Part shown: positions 1 to 10,822 of the stretch, piece by piece | Numbering within the stretch: the stretch's first letter is position 1 | Layout of the letters: every line of letters begins with the position of its first letter | Assembly: GCF_000340215.1 (NCBI RefSeq) | Contig: NW_006921532.1 | Location: 6,848,550 to 6,912,549, forward strand | DNA from: Pseudocercospora fijiensis CIRAD86 | Taxonomy: Eukaryota; Ascomycota; Dothideomycetes; Mycosphaerellales; Mycosphaerellaceae | Direction: 5' to 3' | DNA length: 64,000 bases | The notes under the pieces: model-generated | The model's input: only the letters and a program-made list of their open reading frames with translations | What the model was told of the DNA's origin: nothing | The model's database searches: none | Position numbers and translations under genes: made by a program

Positions 1-691
1 GAAGCTTTGAGCTACATTTCCGGACCTTGACTGTCATTGCGACGAGGCCACATCATGCGACAGAATGGATACCGCCACAGCATTCCATTATCACGCTGCG
101 TTCGAACACCCAAGGCACACATGCGAAAACGACAGATCGTAAAGTTATGCGCTTCACAACTTCTACGCATGCCTTCTGTTCTGACCATCTGTCCAACGAG
201 ACAGCGCAATGAGGCAGGATTCTACGGGGTGTCACCTACAGTACACACAAGAAGTGCAGGGGGAACGGATTGCGAACCGCAGCCATCCTCGTCTTCAAAT
301 GTAGGAATCTTTTATTGGGCACTGTTTGGCGAGAGTACATTTGAGAGCAGACCTCAGTGCCCCGAAGGCCATGAAAAGAAGGCGCCCTAGAGCGGGCTCC
401 TCTACGCAAGTGACACCCTGTAGTCGAAGGGTAGAACACCGGCATCGGCAAGTTGCAGTCGCGTTGAAGGCCATCTAGCGGCTCTCCCAGTGGCACCAAC
501 GAGGAAGCCACAGGAAAGGGATTCTAAGGCGAAGGCGTAACACGTGAATGGCCCAAGATGCACATGCTCAATGAATGCCCTCTAAAAGAACGATATCGAC
601 AATTCCGCAAAGAGGTATCTCTCCCAAAATCCCTAGCAACGCCAACCGACGATCTCATCATCATTAAAGCATCAGCATCAAAACCACAAGC
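1..691. other. Intergenic DNA, no supported gene
   Basis: This is the 3' flank of NDC80. Short open frames exist on both strands, but none shows a recognisable domain, convincing composition or splice structure. I see no RNA gene or repeat here. Confidence 0.5.
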
Positions 692-3020
692 CTACTCTTC
701 CATGGCATCAGGATCAGCTTCGGCTCCCAACCCCGCTTCAGCCTCTTCAGCTTCTTTGAACTCATGTTCAAGCTCCACCGCAACGAAATCTTCATACTCC
801 TCCAACTTCTGCTGGATATGGATTTTGAAATCCACGACGTATTTGATCATGCGTTCGAGCTCGGTGTGCAGTTCTTCTCTGAGCTCTGCGGCGCGGAAGG
901 TGAGTTGTTCGTACCTAGAAACAAGCACAGGTTAGTATCATATCTCATCGCCTGCTGCGTTTCAAGGGTTGGTTGGTTGGTACTCACTCAAGGTTCACGT
1001 TCATCTCCCTTTGCTCCATCAATTGCACGCTCTCTCCTAGCGTTGCGCGCATCTTGTTGAGCTCTTTTTCCATCTTCTCGATTTGAGCTTCGGAAGCCAT
1101 GGATTGCGCGCTGGTGATTTCGCGCATCTTCTCAAATTCTTCTTGAGCAGCTCCAACGCGATGCTTCAGGGTCTCGAGTTCTGCGAATTTATCTTCGAGC
1201 GCTTCCCTCGTCTTATCGAGCATGTCGACCTTGGCCATGTCTTCTTCTAAACTGGCATTTCTTCGCTCGGAAATCTCTTTGCGCAAATCCTGGAGTAGCC
1301 GCTTTGTGGCTTTGAGATCAGGCGATGGCAAGAGGTGCTGGGGTTGATAGCCGTTGTTGGAATCTTGCAGGAGGCGGTCGGAGTCGTGAGATGCTGTTCC
1401 AGATGCTGTGAAATCCGGACCATCGTTGACTCGCAAGCGAAGCTCGTAGTCGTTGCCGTGTGCATTCGAGGCGGTCGCAGGTATTATGCCGATCTGATAT
1501 CCAACAGCATTGTACCTCTGCACGCTACCTTCCAGCTCGTCCAGCTTCGCGCCAGTTTCAGATTCTTTCTGCGCTGTTCTCTCTTTGGCTTCCTCCAATC
1601 GCGCTTGTGTCGTCTCGACCCCCTTCACAAGTCGTTCTCGCTCGCTGTTCATGCGGTCGATGTCCTGTATCGACAAACCTTGCTCATCGACTTTTCGCTG
1701 AAGATCAGTCCGTTCTGCTTCTGCCTCCGCCATTTCAGCCTCGCACTTCTCAATCTCCTGTTGCAGCAGCTCAGCTCGATGATTGTACTTCTCCACCTTG
1801 GCGTCCATGCTGGAGTTGTATTGCTCAAACTTCTGCTTGTCCTCTTCCAGAATCTTGATCGTCTCCTCCAGCTTCGCTAATCTTGGAGCGGATTTGCTCA
1901 GCTCATCAATCTGGTCCTGCAGCGACTTCGACTCCGCTTCCAGCTGCTTGACCTGTTCTAGATTCGCAGCATTGGCCTGCTCGAACTTGACTGCCATGGC
2001 TTGGATATGTGGTTCTATTCTTCTCTTTGCTTCCTCTTCCTCGTCGTCATCATCCTCAATGGAGAGCCATTCCTTGTATGCTCCCGACAAGAAGTCAAAG
2101 GTAATTCGATCAGCGCTAACATCAAATCCAGCCTCGATGCACGCATCGTCCCAGATACCTGTACTGTACTGCTCCATCATTTTCGCGAGCTGCATCATCC
2201 AATATAAAAGTCCCAAGAATGTGTGCCAATTATTGCCTCCGACTGCTGCAAGCTGACTTTTTGAAATATTCTTCTCGAACGGGTATCGCATCTGTTTCAG
2301 TAAAGGCGGGACTTCAGCGTCGATGTTCTTCTGGAAGCGGTATGCTGGGTCGATCTGGTGGTACAAGAATTGGAACATCAGGTTGAAGTCCTTCTGCGTT
2401 GGACTTGTCATGGTCTTGTGTGTCAAGCTGTGCTTCATGTCCATTTCGAAATTGCGTTGGGTAAGAAATTCCATGATTTCCGTTCCCATCACCTGCTGCA
2501 CCTGCTTGTCGCGTAATCGTCGTGGGTCGGTGGGGATGCCATTGACAGGCGGAGCAGTCGCGAAGAAGCTCTGATGTCCTGCAGGTCCTAATCCTGCTGA
2601 AGGTCGTGCACTGTAGACACTGCTTCGCCTCGCGGTATCTTGGAACTGAATCGGATGTGCTGGCGTGCTCGAAACAGGCGCGAAGCTCTTCCGTCCGCCT
2701 GTGCTCGAGAAGAAGTTCTGTGTATTCGGTCGCTGTACTGTAGAAAAGCCCATTCCTGCCAAGTTGTCGCCAGAAGATGATCTGTGGAACATTGGTTGAG
2801 ACGGCCGCCCTGGCGCCAGACTCATCCTCGAGCCCGATGTCGAGCGCGCATGCGTTGTCGTTGCGGGCACCTGTCCAAGTCCCGAACTCGATCGTTTCAT
2901 CGCGCTGGCTGGCATTGGTATTCCAGTAGTTGCATTGTGACTGAGAGGCGCCAGCGATTCGCGCTGCCTTCGCACACTGAACAGTCCTGGTTCCTGCGAC
3001 ATTCGTTTCTGCGCAGACAT
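692..3020 (-). CDS. NDC80: Kinetochore protein Ndc80/HEC1, two exons
   Basis: Ndc80 is the microtubule-binding subunit of the outer-kinetochore Ndc80 complex (with Nuf2, Spc24, Spc25). The coding exons are 3020-988 and 914-692. The 73-bp intron (987-915) has a GTGAGT donor, a TACTAAC branch site and a TAG acceptor, and splicing gives 751 aa. Residues 1 to about 170 are a basic Ser/Pro/Arg-rich tail starting [20 protein letters not shown], typical of the Aurora B-regulated tail. About 175-295 is the calponin-homology head ([14 protein letters not shown], then [16 protein letters not shown]). The rest is a long coiled coil broken by a loop near [12 protein letters not shown]. Exon 2 supplies the acidic C-terminus ending DPDAMEE. 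The open frame extends upstream to 3338, but that part lacks Ndc80 character, so I place the start at 3020. It is somewhat longer than the yeast (691 aa) and human (642 aa) proteins. Confidence 0.95.
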
Positions 3021-3472
3021 GGTTTGGGTTTTGCGCACTCTATCGCCGCGCGTTTCCCAGCGGCGCAACGTCCAAGAAGTTTCGTATCTGTGGGCAATAT
3101 GTCGCAACTGATCTACTGTCTCATTACGAATGGCAGTTGTTGAGCGATCGCAGTGTGTATGGCCGGTTGTGAGTGATGTATGAAATTCGGGATGTCGTTG
3201 CCCAGCGGCGGACGCGAAAGTAAACAAACATGCTTCCAGGATCACACGGAAAAGCGGAGACCGGGCCGTCATGCCAAGCTTCTCAGGTGGGGCCAAGTGA
3301 AGGCTGGGAGGGCCGACGACGAACCTCGGGATCTGCATGTACGCTCTCTCTACTGCTACTGCTCATCACGCGCGCGCGACTGTCTACTCGCTACAACAGA
3401 CTCTACTGTGCTACACAGAAATAAGCAGGACTCTCTACTTCAAGGTCTTGAGATTGGTGGCTCACAGCAGAG
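3021..3472. promoter_or_regulatory. Shared divergent promoter region, NDC80 / PEX14
   Basis: This 452-bp interval separates the start codons of two divergently transcribed genes, so both promoters must lie in or overlap it. I could not pin down a TATA box or a specific regulator site. It is called from gene arrangement alone. Confidence 0.6.
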
Positions 3473-4671
3473 ATGACGGTCCGCGAGGGCGTCGTCAAAG
3501 ATGCCTTAGTCTGTTCGTCTACTCTCACGCTGCCATGCAAACCACCCCATACTAATGACTGGCAGTCCTACAAGACGAGCAATCCGCGCAAGCACCTCTT
3601 GAACAACGAATCGACTTCCTCAAATCAAAGGGTCTTACCCAAGAAGAAGTAGATGTATCCCTCGCCCGCGCCGGCTTGGCCGCACCGGCATCAAATGTAG
3701 CGTACAGACAACCTCCGCAGCAATACCAGCAACCATACTATAATCAAGGTTACCCACCCCAATGGCCTCCTCCGCAACCCCCGCAGCCGCAGCGAGACTG
3801 GCGAGATTACTTCATCGCTGCGAATGTGATGGGAATCGTGGGCTACGCAATGTACTGGACCGCGAAACGCTATGTCTACCCTCTGATCGCTCCCCCAACA
3901 CCTCCGCAATTAGAGGCAGACAAGAAGTCTATGGATGATTCTTTTGAAAAAGCCTTCGCATTACTGGACCAACTCTCCACTGACACGAGAGAGCTTAAGG
4001 AAGCAGAGTCTGAGCGAAAGTCACGTCTGGATGCAGCTTTAGGGGAGGTGGAAGCTGTAGTGTCTCGCATGAAGCAAGCGAATGAAGATCGCGAAATGGA
4101 GTCGAAGAGAATAGCAAGAGAATTGGCCGAAGTCAGGGACAGCATTCCAAGAGCATTGGAGAAGGAAAGAGAACAGCAGGATGGCAGGTTGAAGGACCTC
4201 GTAACGGAAATGAAAAGCTTGAAGACGCTGGTTGGGAACAGAATGCAAGGTGGCGGAGCACCACCATCGCAATCTCGAATACCGCCATCGTACTCTTCAC
4301 AACCGCCAACGAATGGACATGTGCTTGGCAGTGGAGGCCCAGTCAATGGCGTGAGTGCCGGTCAGCAAAGTGCACCGGTACCAGAGCAACCAGCTCGCGC
4401 GGAGACGACCAGCAGCACGAGCAACGGTTCAAGCACGACATCTTCGCAGTCGAGCAATAATTCAATGTCTGCCTTCTCCGCCACTTCCACGCAAGAGCGA
4501 TCGCAGACTCCTTATAGCAGATTGCTAGGTGGCAAGGCTGCCATACCTAGCTGGCAACTCGCTGCCAAGAAGAAGACGGAGGAGGCGAAGGCGGAGAGCG
4601 GTGCCTCCACGCCAGTGACGGCCGCTGTGGAATCGGGCACTGTCGTTGATGTTGTCGACGGACAGTCATAA
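3473..4671 (+). CDS. PEX14: Peroxisomal membrane docking protein Pex14, two exons
   Basis: Pex14 docks the cargo receptor Pex5 at the peroxisomal membrane and forms part of the import pore. The exons are 3473-3512 and 3566-4671. The 53-bp intron (GTTCGT donor, ACTAAT branch, GGCAG acceptor) restores the conserved N-terminal domain (MTVREGVVKDALVFLQD, then LEQRIDFLKSKGLTQEEVD) that binds the WxxxF/Y motifs of Pex5. The total is 381 aa. A Pro/Gln/Tyr-rich linker follows (about residues 55-90), then a hydrophobic segment at about 94-120 (YFIAANVMGIVGYAMYW), a coiled coil at about 130-240 and a Ser/Thr/Gly-rich tail. The order matches fungal Pex14. Another donor, GTCTGT four bases upstream, is possible but breaks the frame, which is why I chose GTTCGT. 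Confidence 0.93.
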
Positions 4672-4987
4672 ACCAAGCAGCCAGATGCATGCAGTCGAAC
4701 TAGCACGGACTTTATATAAGCATTCAGTGGCACTGAAAGCGGTATGTGTTAATATCAAAGATGATTCAGTGTGCTAAATTAGCGCTGTCGATATTCTGTC
4801 CTCTCGAGTCCGCAGTGCAGTGCCACCTCTGTATCTGATATTGCTGCTGGCATTGCCCATATGCGCTGGATGAGGGGATTTCGCGATCAACTGAGGTAGC
4901 TCTTTCCAACTTCACTTCACTGACAGCTGACAGTCCGCGCTAGCGCAATTATCCCTGTTCAGGGTCTGGCGACTTGGACTTAAATGG

Positions 4988-5094
4988 CGACTTCGAGCTT
5001 CGACTTCGACTTCAACTTCAATAGCGCCTTGGACTTTAACAGCGCCTTGGACTTTGATAGCGCTTTCTACTTTGATAGCGCCTTCGATTCAATC
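4988..5094 (+). repeat. Degenerate 18-bp tandem repeat
   Basis: Four imperfect 18-bp units of the form AGCGCCTTGGACTTTRAY start at 5023, 5041, 5059 and 5077. They follow a run of CGACTT/CAACTT hexamers from 4988. In one frame the array reads as repeated FDF/SALDF peptides inside a 61-codon open frame (4984-5169), but nothing supports expression. It lies in the PEX14 to F-box intergenic region (4672-5229), in which I see no other gene. Confidence 0.7.
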
Positions 5095-5229
5095 ATCCTA
5101 ACTTTATCCTGGATTACTACGAATTTCGCTACCAAGGTCGATAAGCATAGTCGTAATCTAGCTCAATAAGGTATTTGTCCTGATCTTCTACGCGCTGGCC
5201 TATACTGATTGTTTTATTCAAGGATCAAC

Positions 5230-5977
5230 ATGGCCGACCGTAGTGCTGCAAGCCGCACCTTTTGCGTCACTGAGCTGCTCGAAATGATACTTGTCAATCT
5301 TGACGTCAAGGACATTACCAAACTCAAACGCGTCTGTAAGGACTGGAAAGAAGTCATCGCGACCTCGAAGCAGCTTCGGCAGATCTGCTTCCTCGAGCCT
5401 ATCGAGCCGACTAGAGCGGTTGTAGGCAGTGTCAAAAACTTCTGGGAGTACAGCGGATTGAAGATCGTGTCGCTGGCGAACAACCAGGCTCACGAGCAGC
5501 GTAGCATGCTGTCGCTGGCGCACAGCCAGACTCACGAGCAGTGTAGCCTGGCAATTGTACAGCAGCATCCCGCATTCAAGGTCCCCTACACGTATCCTCC
5601 ACGCCTTGGCGACATCAGAAAATCAAGAAGACCCCAAACCTGGGGAGGAGGATTCCAGACACGACCGCAAATTGGGAGCTACTACACCTTCTCCGAAAAA
5701 ATGATCCAAGACTTGCTACGACAAGGCCCAGAGCTCGATAACGTCACGCAGCCGCCCTTCCACGTCGTCTTTATATCCGCCAACACTATGGATTTTGGTA
5801 AAGTTGTTGCATTAGATTGGTCAACAGAGGAGAACCGGCTTCACATTTGGGAAACTCCGAGAATTTGTGCCAGAGAAGATGCCCGAGGGAGAGCACGATT
5901 ACGTGTTCCTCGATGCCCCAGGCATTCTGCTGGACAGTCTTCTCGAACAAGTCTTCAACCGGACTCTCGATGCCTGA
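5230..5977 (+). pseudogene. F-box protein gene with a 1-bp frameshift
   Basis: The N-terminus (MADRSAASRTFCVTELLEMI, then VKDITKLKRVCKDWKEVI) is an F-box, which would link a target to an SCF ubiquitin ligase through Skp1. The body is similar in style to the other F-box gene at 10247-10822. Near 5839-5848 the coding signal jumps by one base. The original frame runs on to 6021 with Arg/Pro/Ser-rich sequence. The shifted frame reads TFGKLREFV and DYVFLDAPGILLDSLLEQVF and stops at TGA 5975-5977. The simplest reading is one extra base in AACCGG. No intron of believable size would repair it: the only candidate acceptor pairs with a donor 30 bp away. It may be a real lesion or an assembly indel. Confidence 0.6.
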
Positions 5978-6843
5978 GTAATGGCAGAGAAGAACTGCCT
6001 GGTAGGTCAGCGGTTGTTTGAGATACGCATGGGATATTGAGATGAGCTTGGTCGTGAGATCTGAGAGCAGGCCGGGAGAAGAAGCATCAGAGGGTTCAAA
6101 AGTATCTTATGGCGATGTGACACATAGAGATGGCCATCCAGAACTTGATATGCAGACCAATGCCACGATATCTCATCGATCCCATTGTCAATTCTTGGTC
6201 AGCGATGTGCTGTAGCAAAGTGTACGAGTCGGAAACACATCGACAGTTCCCTTCTCAGTCCTCTTCATGCGGGAGCATTCGCTAACGAGGAAATGAACGA
6301 CTGAAGCATAGACATTCGCAAAATTTCTAGAATACACATAGCACATGGGTCGAGTCTCCAGCGGCGTGATTAGCACAATAGAGAGGTTAGTATCGCTTTA
6401 ACTCAAACCCGTCGTGCGTAAACTCCAAAGCACTTGGTGTCGTCGAGCTGCTTGAAAAGTGCTCGTCTGCCTCGACTTGCAAGTCTCTCGCTAATGATCT
6501 ACCTTCCCTGAACTTCCATTATACGAGAGTCTAGGCGCCGATGGCAATCAACAAGACTGCGTACAGAGAGCTGCCACCTGCCCATATCAGCTCTCACGAC
6601 TGGACGACTAATACCGCTGGTGGATTCGTTTCATGAGATCCTAAATGGCACAAGAGGCTCGCTAACTCGGAGGACGCTTTCAAATCAACAGTTGATACCG
6701 AGGTGTTTGATACGTTGAATCCCCGAAAAGCACCAGCGTCCATACTTACACAAGACGTCTCGTGGCCGTTGATACTCGCAACCTCACCACCACCACATCA
6801 GCCTCCCTTCCCACCCATACACAAAATCCCCCCCATCAATCAA
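5978..6843. other. Intergenic DNA, no supported gene
   Basis: About 870 bp lie between the frameshifted F-box gene and the minus-strand hypothetical gene. A C-rich, Pro-coding low-complexity stretch at about 6780-6960 overlaps the 3' end of the next gene antisense. I see no domain, RNA gene or repeat. Confidence 0.4.
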
Positions 6844-7312
6844 TCAATCACCCAAGCCATCCCTCCTAATAACAATCTCCCTCCACAGCATCCACCTGAT
6901 AATCCAATTCTCCTCATTCCCATTCCCCATCCTCCCACCTTCATACACATCCCTCGTCTCGGGAAGTGCAAACTGCCAAATCCTTTGAATCTCAAATTGT
7001 ATCGCCGCCTCCGACAGCATCGAAGCCAGAATCGTATGTCCATTGAACTCAGTAGTTCCAGGCGTGGATCTCGCGGTCAAGGTCATTCGATCTAGACCCG
7101 CGGTTGCTTCTTGCTGAGGGAAGGGCGGCGGGTGAGCTAGGGTTTCGAATGGGCGTGGATGGTGTCTTGCTTACCCTCATGAGGTGATATGTCTGTTGTC
7201 CTCGCTCGGAAGTCTGGTCTAGATTGCAGAGCGTGAAGAATTCTGCTTCGGTCATTATTGCTTGGGGATCATGTTCTTGAGTTGGGGGGATCTGCTGCCG
7301 CATTGAGATCAT
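6844..7312 (-). CDS. Two-exon hypothetical protein, 135 aa
   Basis: I do not recognise the family. Exon 1 is 7312-7175 and exon 2 is 7113-6844. The 61-bp intron has a GTAAGC donor and a CCCTCAG acceptor, and joins TSERGQQTYHLMR to QEATAGLDRMTLTARSTPG in frame. The model is supported because both halves have a protein-like composition and the splice removes the frame break exactly. The product is soluble, with no signal peptide or membrane segment, and ends NEENWIIRWMLWREIVIRRD. The exact start is uncertain: ATG 7312 is used, while ATG 7255 would be an alternative (MTEAEFFTLCN). Function unknown. Confidence 0.6.
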
Positions 7313-8023
7313 TCCGATCGGGAGTGGATTCTTGGAGGTGTTGTTGTGCGATTTTGCTCCAGTGTTTCTTATTAGTCGCTGTTTCGCTACTGTCTTGACG
7401 TTAGATCTCGGGCAGTTGTAGTCGCGGACAGGTCAATGGCATTTCGCTGACGTTCACTTTTCTCTCATGCAAAGTTCAGGAGCCGCAATTATAGGTAATG
7501 ACAGCTGAATTATTGACCGTGAGTCGTGCAGGTCCCAAACAAGCATCTCGCATATCGGCAAAGTTATCTAAGCAGTAAGTTTTTTTTTCTTTTCGGTTGA
7601 GCAGGTCGCGATTCATTTCGAAAGCTGCAAAAGTGGGACCATGCGTCGACGCTTCAACACGGAGCTCAACCTAAGCTTACAATTGTGAGTCTGTGTCCAT
7701 CGTCTGAAACGCGGCAATGGATGTTTCTTTGCATATGCATCCTACCACTGCGATGCCATATTTGAATTCCGCTATATAAACTGCAAAGTTCGCCATGTTG
7801 TAGGTTACACGGCGCCGTCCGGGTTATCATCGATCTTCTTTGCTTGCTCCTTCTCACGCGTCACGTTGGATCCGCGGCTGCTGATTGCGTGCTCTGATTC
7901 AATCTGCTAACAGTTCCAACATGTTCATCATTCGTAAAGTCGTCTCCGTCCTTTGTAAATCTCAAGATCCTGACTCGTTCTCCACTAGGCTGAGTCGCGT
8001 GTCCATGCTTGTTGCTGTCGTCG
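7313..8023. other. Intergenic DNA, no firm gene
   Basis: This is non-coding in appearance, with T-rich tracts (7580-7592). The exception is about 7861-8023, where a minus-strand frame (RILRFTKDGDDFTNDEHVG) could be the out-of-frame continuation of the small Cys/His gene that follows. Confidence 0.35.
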
Positions 8024-8290
8024 CTACCCGCTGTTTCGGTACCGAAGATTTCCTCGTCCCGAAGTCGTTGTGATGCCCATGATCGATGGAGCTCTGCTTT
8101 GCTCAGGAAGTGATGGATGCTTCTGGACATCGGGGCAGACGCCGGCCGTGCGAGGAATGTCGGTAGCGACAGGTTCGTGAGCACTGAGGCAGAACTTGGG
8201 AGGCTTGCTCTGGGCAGCATCTGCACACATCTCATGGAGCACGCGGAAGTGTCCACATTCTAGCCAGGTGATCATATTCACAAAGCACAT
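8024..8290 (-). CDS. Small Cys/His-rich hypothetical protein, possibly frameshifted
   Basis: The product starts MCFVNMITWLECGHFRVLHE, followed by further Cys residues (MCADAAQ, KFC, VCPDVQ). An N-terminal Cys-Gly-His followed by spaced Cys residues resembles small zinc-binding-like proteins of unknown function that are common in Dothideomycetes (family impression, not a search result). After VCPDVQKHP the frame turns Ser/Gly/Arg-rich and stops at 8024. A neighbouring minus frame, open to 7861, has more protein-like sequence (SKAELHRSWASQRLRDEEIF). A 1-bp indel near 8115-8130 would join them. It is therefore either a short intact 88-aa protein or a broken longer one. Confidence 0.4.
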   Translation of the reverse strand: MCFVNMITWLECGHFRVLHEMCADAAQSKPPKFCLSAHEPVATDIPRTAGVCPDVQKHPSLPEQSRAPSIMGITTTSGRGNLRYRNSG

Positions 8291-9565
8291 GGTGCCAATG
8301 CTGCTCAGAGTCCGTTAGAATAATGTTGCCGTCTTTGCAGCAGTTGTCTTACACGTTCAGCCTTTCGCGTTCTGGAAGACTCCTGTATCGTGTCAAGTAG
8401 CGATGCACCTGTGGAGATTCGGGTGACCATTGACGAGCGGATGAGCAGCCCAAACAATGAAGCTCATTATCTACGAGGCTCTTATAGCCATCGTGGTATC
8501 GCGGACAACAATTTCCCCTTAGAAAGCCCGCGCTGATGCCCCGATGATGAAATCCTGTGATTCTGCCGAAGCCTGTCCCAGGAAGTAGGTATCATGTGTT
8601 CCTGAAGGGCATCTGGACTTGTTTGACCGGACTTGATGTCGTCCTAGCACCAGGAAGGGACCATTGAGCCGAGACAACCCGGAAGCCCGCCCGTACACAA
8701 CAAGGGTTTGCAGGGATCCTTGCTACGAACCAGACTGCTCGCAGCCTCTCTCCTCGCAGACATTGTCGTGATCAGCAGCACTGTTGGCATTGTTGCACTC
8801 TGTTGCGCACGTCATTCGTGACGTCTTCCTGTCTTCGAGACGATCCGACGAGATTGCGGCCGAGATTGAAGCGGCTCTCCTCATGAATCCATGATACAGC
8901 AATCAATTTCCCTGTTGCTGGTGAGATCATCGCACAAGGCTGAAGTCCGGGGTAATGTTCGGCTACATGGAGTATTCTATTTCGCCGGGGGCAAGTCTGC
9001 CGTAGACGAGCAGCCTGGAAGCTGTACACCGCGCATGCTTTGCCTCGCCAATGGCAAAAGGGTGAATGGGATGTGACTTGGCTTGCGTAGACCATGGATC
9101 GACAGTCGAGACAGCAGGTCGACACGTGCATAGAACGTTGGAGCATGGGCAAATGCGTGTTGCAGGGAGCCACTGGCACGCTTCTTGTGTTGAAGGCTGA
9201 GATCGTTTCTCCAGAATCGGACTTGGATCCTTCACCAATCTACGTCCGAGGGCCCAGAAACATGCGAGTTGACACTGTGGAGGAGACGAAAGCCAAAACA
9301 TCCTGATCCATCGCGAGCTGAATTTCCTCCATTCTCGCCTCGGGGACCATATATATACGAGAACGTCTGGAGAAGCACTTTCATGCTCCGAAACACATCA
9401 TGGTATGCGCTCTCATCAAGGAGTGAGGTTCAAGCAAGAAGTCAAGCTGCCTTTCTATAAGTATCTCTTGGCCCTTCGCAGGTCTCGATCTGGCAATGCC
9501 GATTCTTGTTAGGCTCGTGTCGATGGCGGTCTAACGCGATGCATGTCGAGACAAGCTTTTGGCTG
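8291..9565. other. Intergenic DNA, no supported gene
   Basis: About 1.3 kb has short overlapping open frames on both strands but no domain, splice logic or conserved-looking peptide. A TATA-rich stretch occurs at 9350-9357 (ATATATAC). Nothing else is recognised. Confidence 0.4.
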
Positions 9566-9904
9566 TCAACGGGGTCTAGGACTGCCGCGATGTCGTGCAT
9601 CCTCGTGCCCAGGAACTGCGAATCGTGGTCGGTCTCTACAGGCTAGTGTGATTAGAGGCCACTGCAGGGCGGGATTGCCGGGCACCCGCACATCTTGCTG
9701 AGCGAGGATGTTGCAGATCAAGGGGTATGAGAGGCGGCATTTTGCCTTGATATTCGTGGTCGATGTTGTTTTGTATCCTCCAGCCTGCTTGCGACTTCTC
9801 CACACACACGCGATTCCCAGCCTGAAGCAATGGCCACATTTCGGTGGCGAGCCATTCTTTGCTTCCTCGCATTCCTTATTACGTGTTACGAATGTATAAG
9901 ACAA
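9566..9904 (-). pseudogene. Zn(II)2Cys6 transcription-factor remnant
   Basis: The frame contains CEEAKNGSPPKCGHCFRLGIA, then Cys-Val-Trp. This matches the second half of a fungal binuclear zinc cluster (C-x5-12-C-x2-C-x6-C followed by a basic linker, here WRSRKQAGG). The first half (C-x2-C-x6) is not found upstream in this frame, and there is no ATG at its 5' end. The downstream sequence does not look like a regulatory domain. The best reading is a decayed fragment of a zinc-cluster regulator. A chance match cannot be excluded. Confidence 0.35.
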
Positions 9905-10246
9905 CCCCCCAAGTCTCCTTCAAACTGCGCGAACGCGACCCTGGACCGTACCACTTTCGGGACATGGCCATTGGATCAAATGGATTTAATGAGCAGACTA
10001 CCGAAGGCCACGCTTTGCAGCGCCGCTTGACAGTCATAGATGCGCCGACGATTGTCATGTTGATGATGGCAGATGACGCCGCTACGAGAAGAAGATTCCC
10101 CTTGAGCGGGACACAATCGTCGCACAGAAAATCATTCAAGTTCTCTCCCTCTGCCAGCGAGGATAAGCCACTACGCTCCCAGTCTTTCCAGATCCTCTAG
10201 ACTTGAGAGGATATGAGTGGTCACAGCAATGCATTCCAGCTGTCAG
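9905..10246. other. No firmly supported gene
   Basis: A plus-strand open frame (9844-10200) and an overlapping minus frame are present. Neither has a recognised motif or clear coding composition. Confidence 0.35.
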
Positions 10247-10822
10247 TCAAGCCCGAGAAATTTCGCACCTCCCTTCCGCAGCACGTATGAGGACTGCCCG
10301 AGCCTTGTCGACCACTTCACCAAGCGTTACACCTTCCTCCACAACGATATCTCCCAGCTTCGCCCAACAATGCGCCCAAACAATGATCTTCACTTTTCCC
10401 TTGACGCTGGAGAAGTGCATGTGACGCCACGACTCGTTCGTATCAAGATCCTGGCCAGCCAAGAATCTCTTTTGAAGGTAAGACGAACGATAGTCTGGTT
10501 GGAAGACGTAGTCAATGCAGGAGTCGTAGCCACGGTACTTTCCGATCTGGTGGAAACCGATGAAGAACGATGCCATTGTCGCGCGTTGAATGGGTCTGGG
10601 GAGAAAGAACATTTCGCCGTTCTTGCTTGGTGCTGCGCAGAGTGGTTTGCACATCTCATCTCGTAGCTTGTGCGATTGCTGGACGGTGTCTTTGAAGGTG
10701 GTGCTGACTCGCTGTACGGTGAAGAGATCGCAGCGTGGCAATGTGAGCATGATTTTCTCAAGTAGTTCGACGATGCCGAAGACTCTCTCCGCAGCTGTGA
10801 TGTTTGAAAATGGCGGGGCCAT
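10247..10822 (-). CDS. F-box-type protein, 191 aa
   Basis: A single-exon frame starts at ATG 10822. Residues 10-55 (AERVFGIVELLEKIMLTL, then CDLFTVQRVSTTFKDTV) fit an F-box, suggesting a substrate adaptor of an SCF ubiquitin ligase. A variable middle follows, with the SWRHMHFSSV segment typical of small F-box proteins in Mycosphaerellaceae-like fungi (family impression). The C-terminal part reads EEGVTLGEVVDKARAVL. The plus-strand F-box pseudogene 4 kb away has a comparable closing segment, so the two may be paralogues. There is no membrane or signal sequence. The target is unknown. Confidence 0.65.
   Translation of the reverse strand: MAPPFSNITAAERVFGIVELLEKIMLTLPRCDLFTVQRVSTTFKDTVQQSHKLRDEMCKPLCAAPSKNGEMFFLPRPIQRATMASFFIGFHQIGKYRGYDSCIDYVFQPDYRSSYLQKRFLAGQDLDTNESWRHMHFSSVKGKVKIIVWAHCWAKLGDIVVEEGVTLGEVVDKARAVLIRAAEGRCEISRA

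Noticed and set aside
37..390. 117-codon plus-strand frame at the left edge
   Set aside because: No motif, no splice logic, and overlapping frames of equal length on both strands.
3021..3338. Upstream extension of the NDC80 open frame to 3338
   Set aside because: The 106 extra residues lack Ndc80 features and the typical basic tail begins at the 3020 start. The extension lies in the divergent promoter.
6703..7095. Pro/Ile-rich plus-strand frame
   Set aside because: A low-complexity shadow of the spliced minus-strand gene, with no ATG-linked domain.
8772..9306. Cys-rich minus-strand and short plus-strand frames
   Set aside because: Cys are scattered without a spacing pattern, there is no signal peptide, and the frames overlap each other.
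9844..10200. 118-codon plus-strand frame
   Set aside because: Partly plausible peptide but no domain, no clear start context, and it overlaps competing frames. Not enough to call.
10203..10666. Plus-strand frames over the second F-box gene
   Set aside because: The minus strand carries the recognisable F-box; these are its antisense frames.
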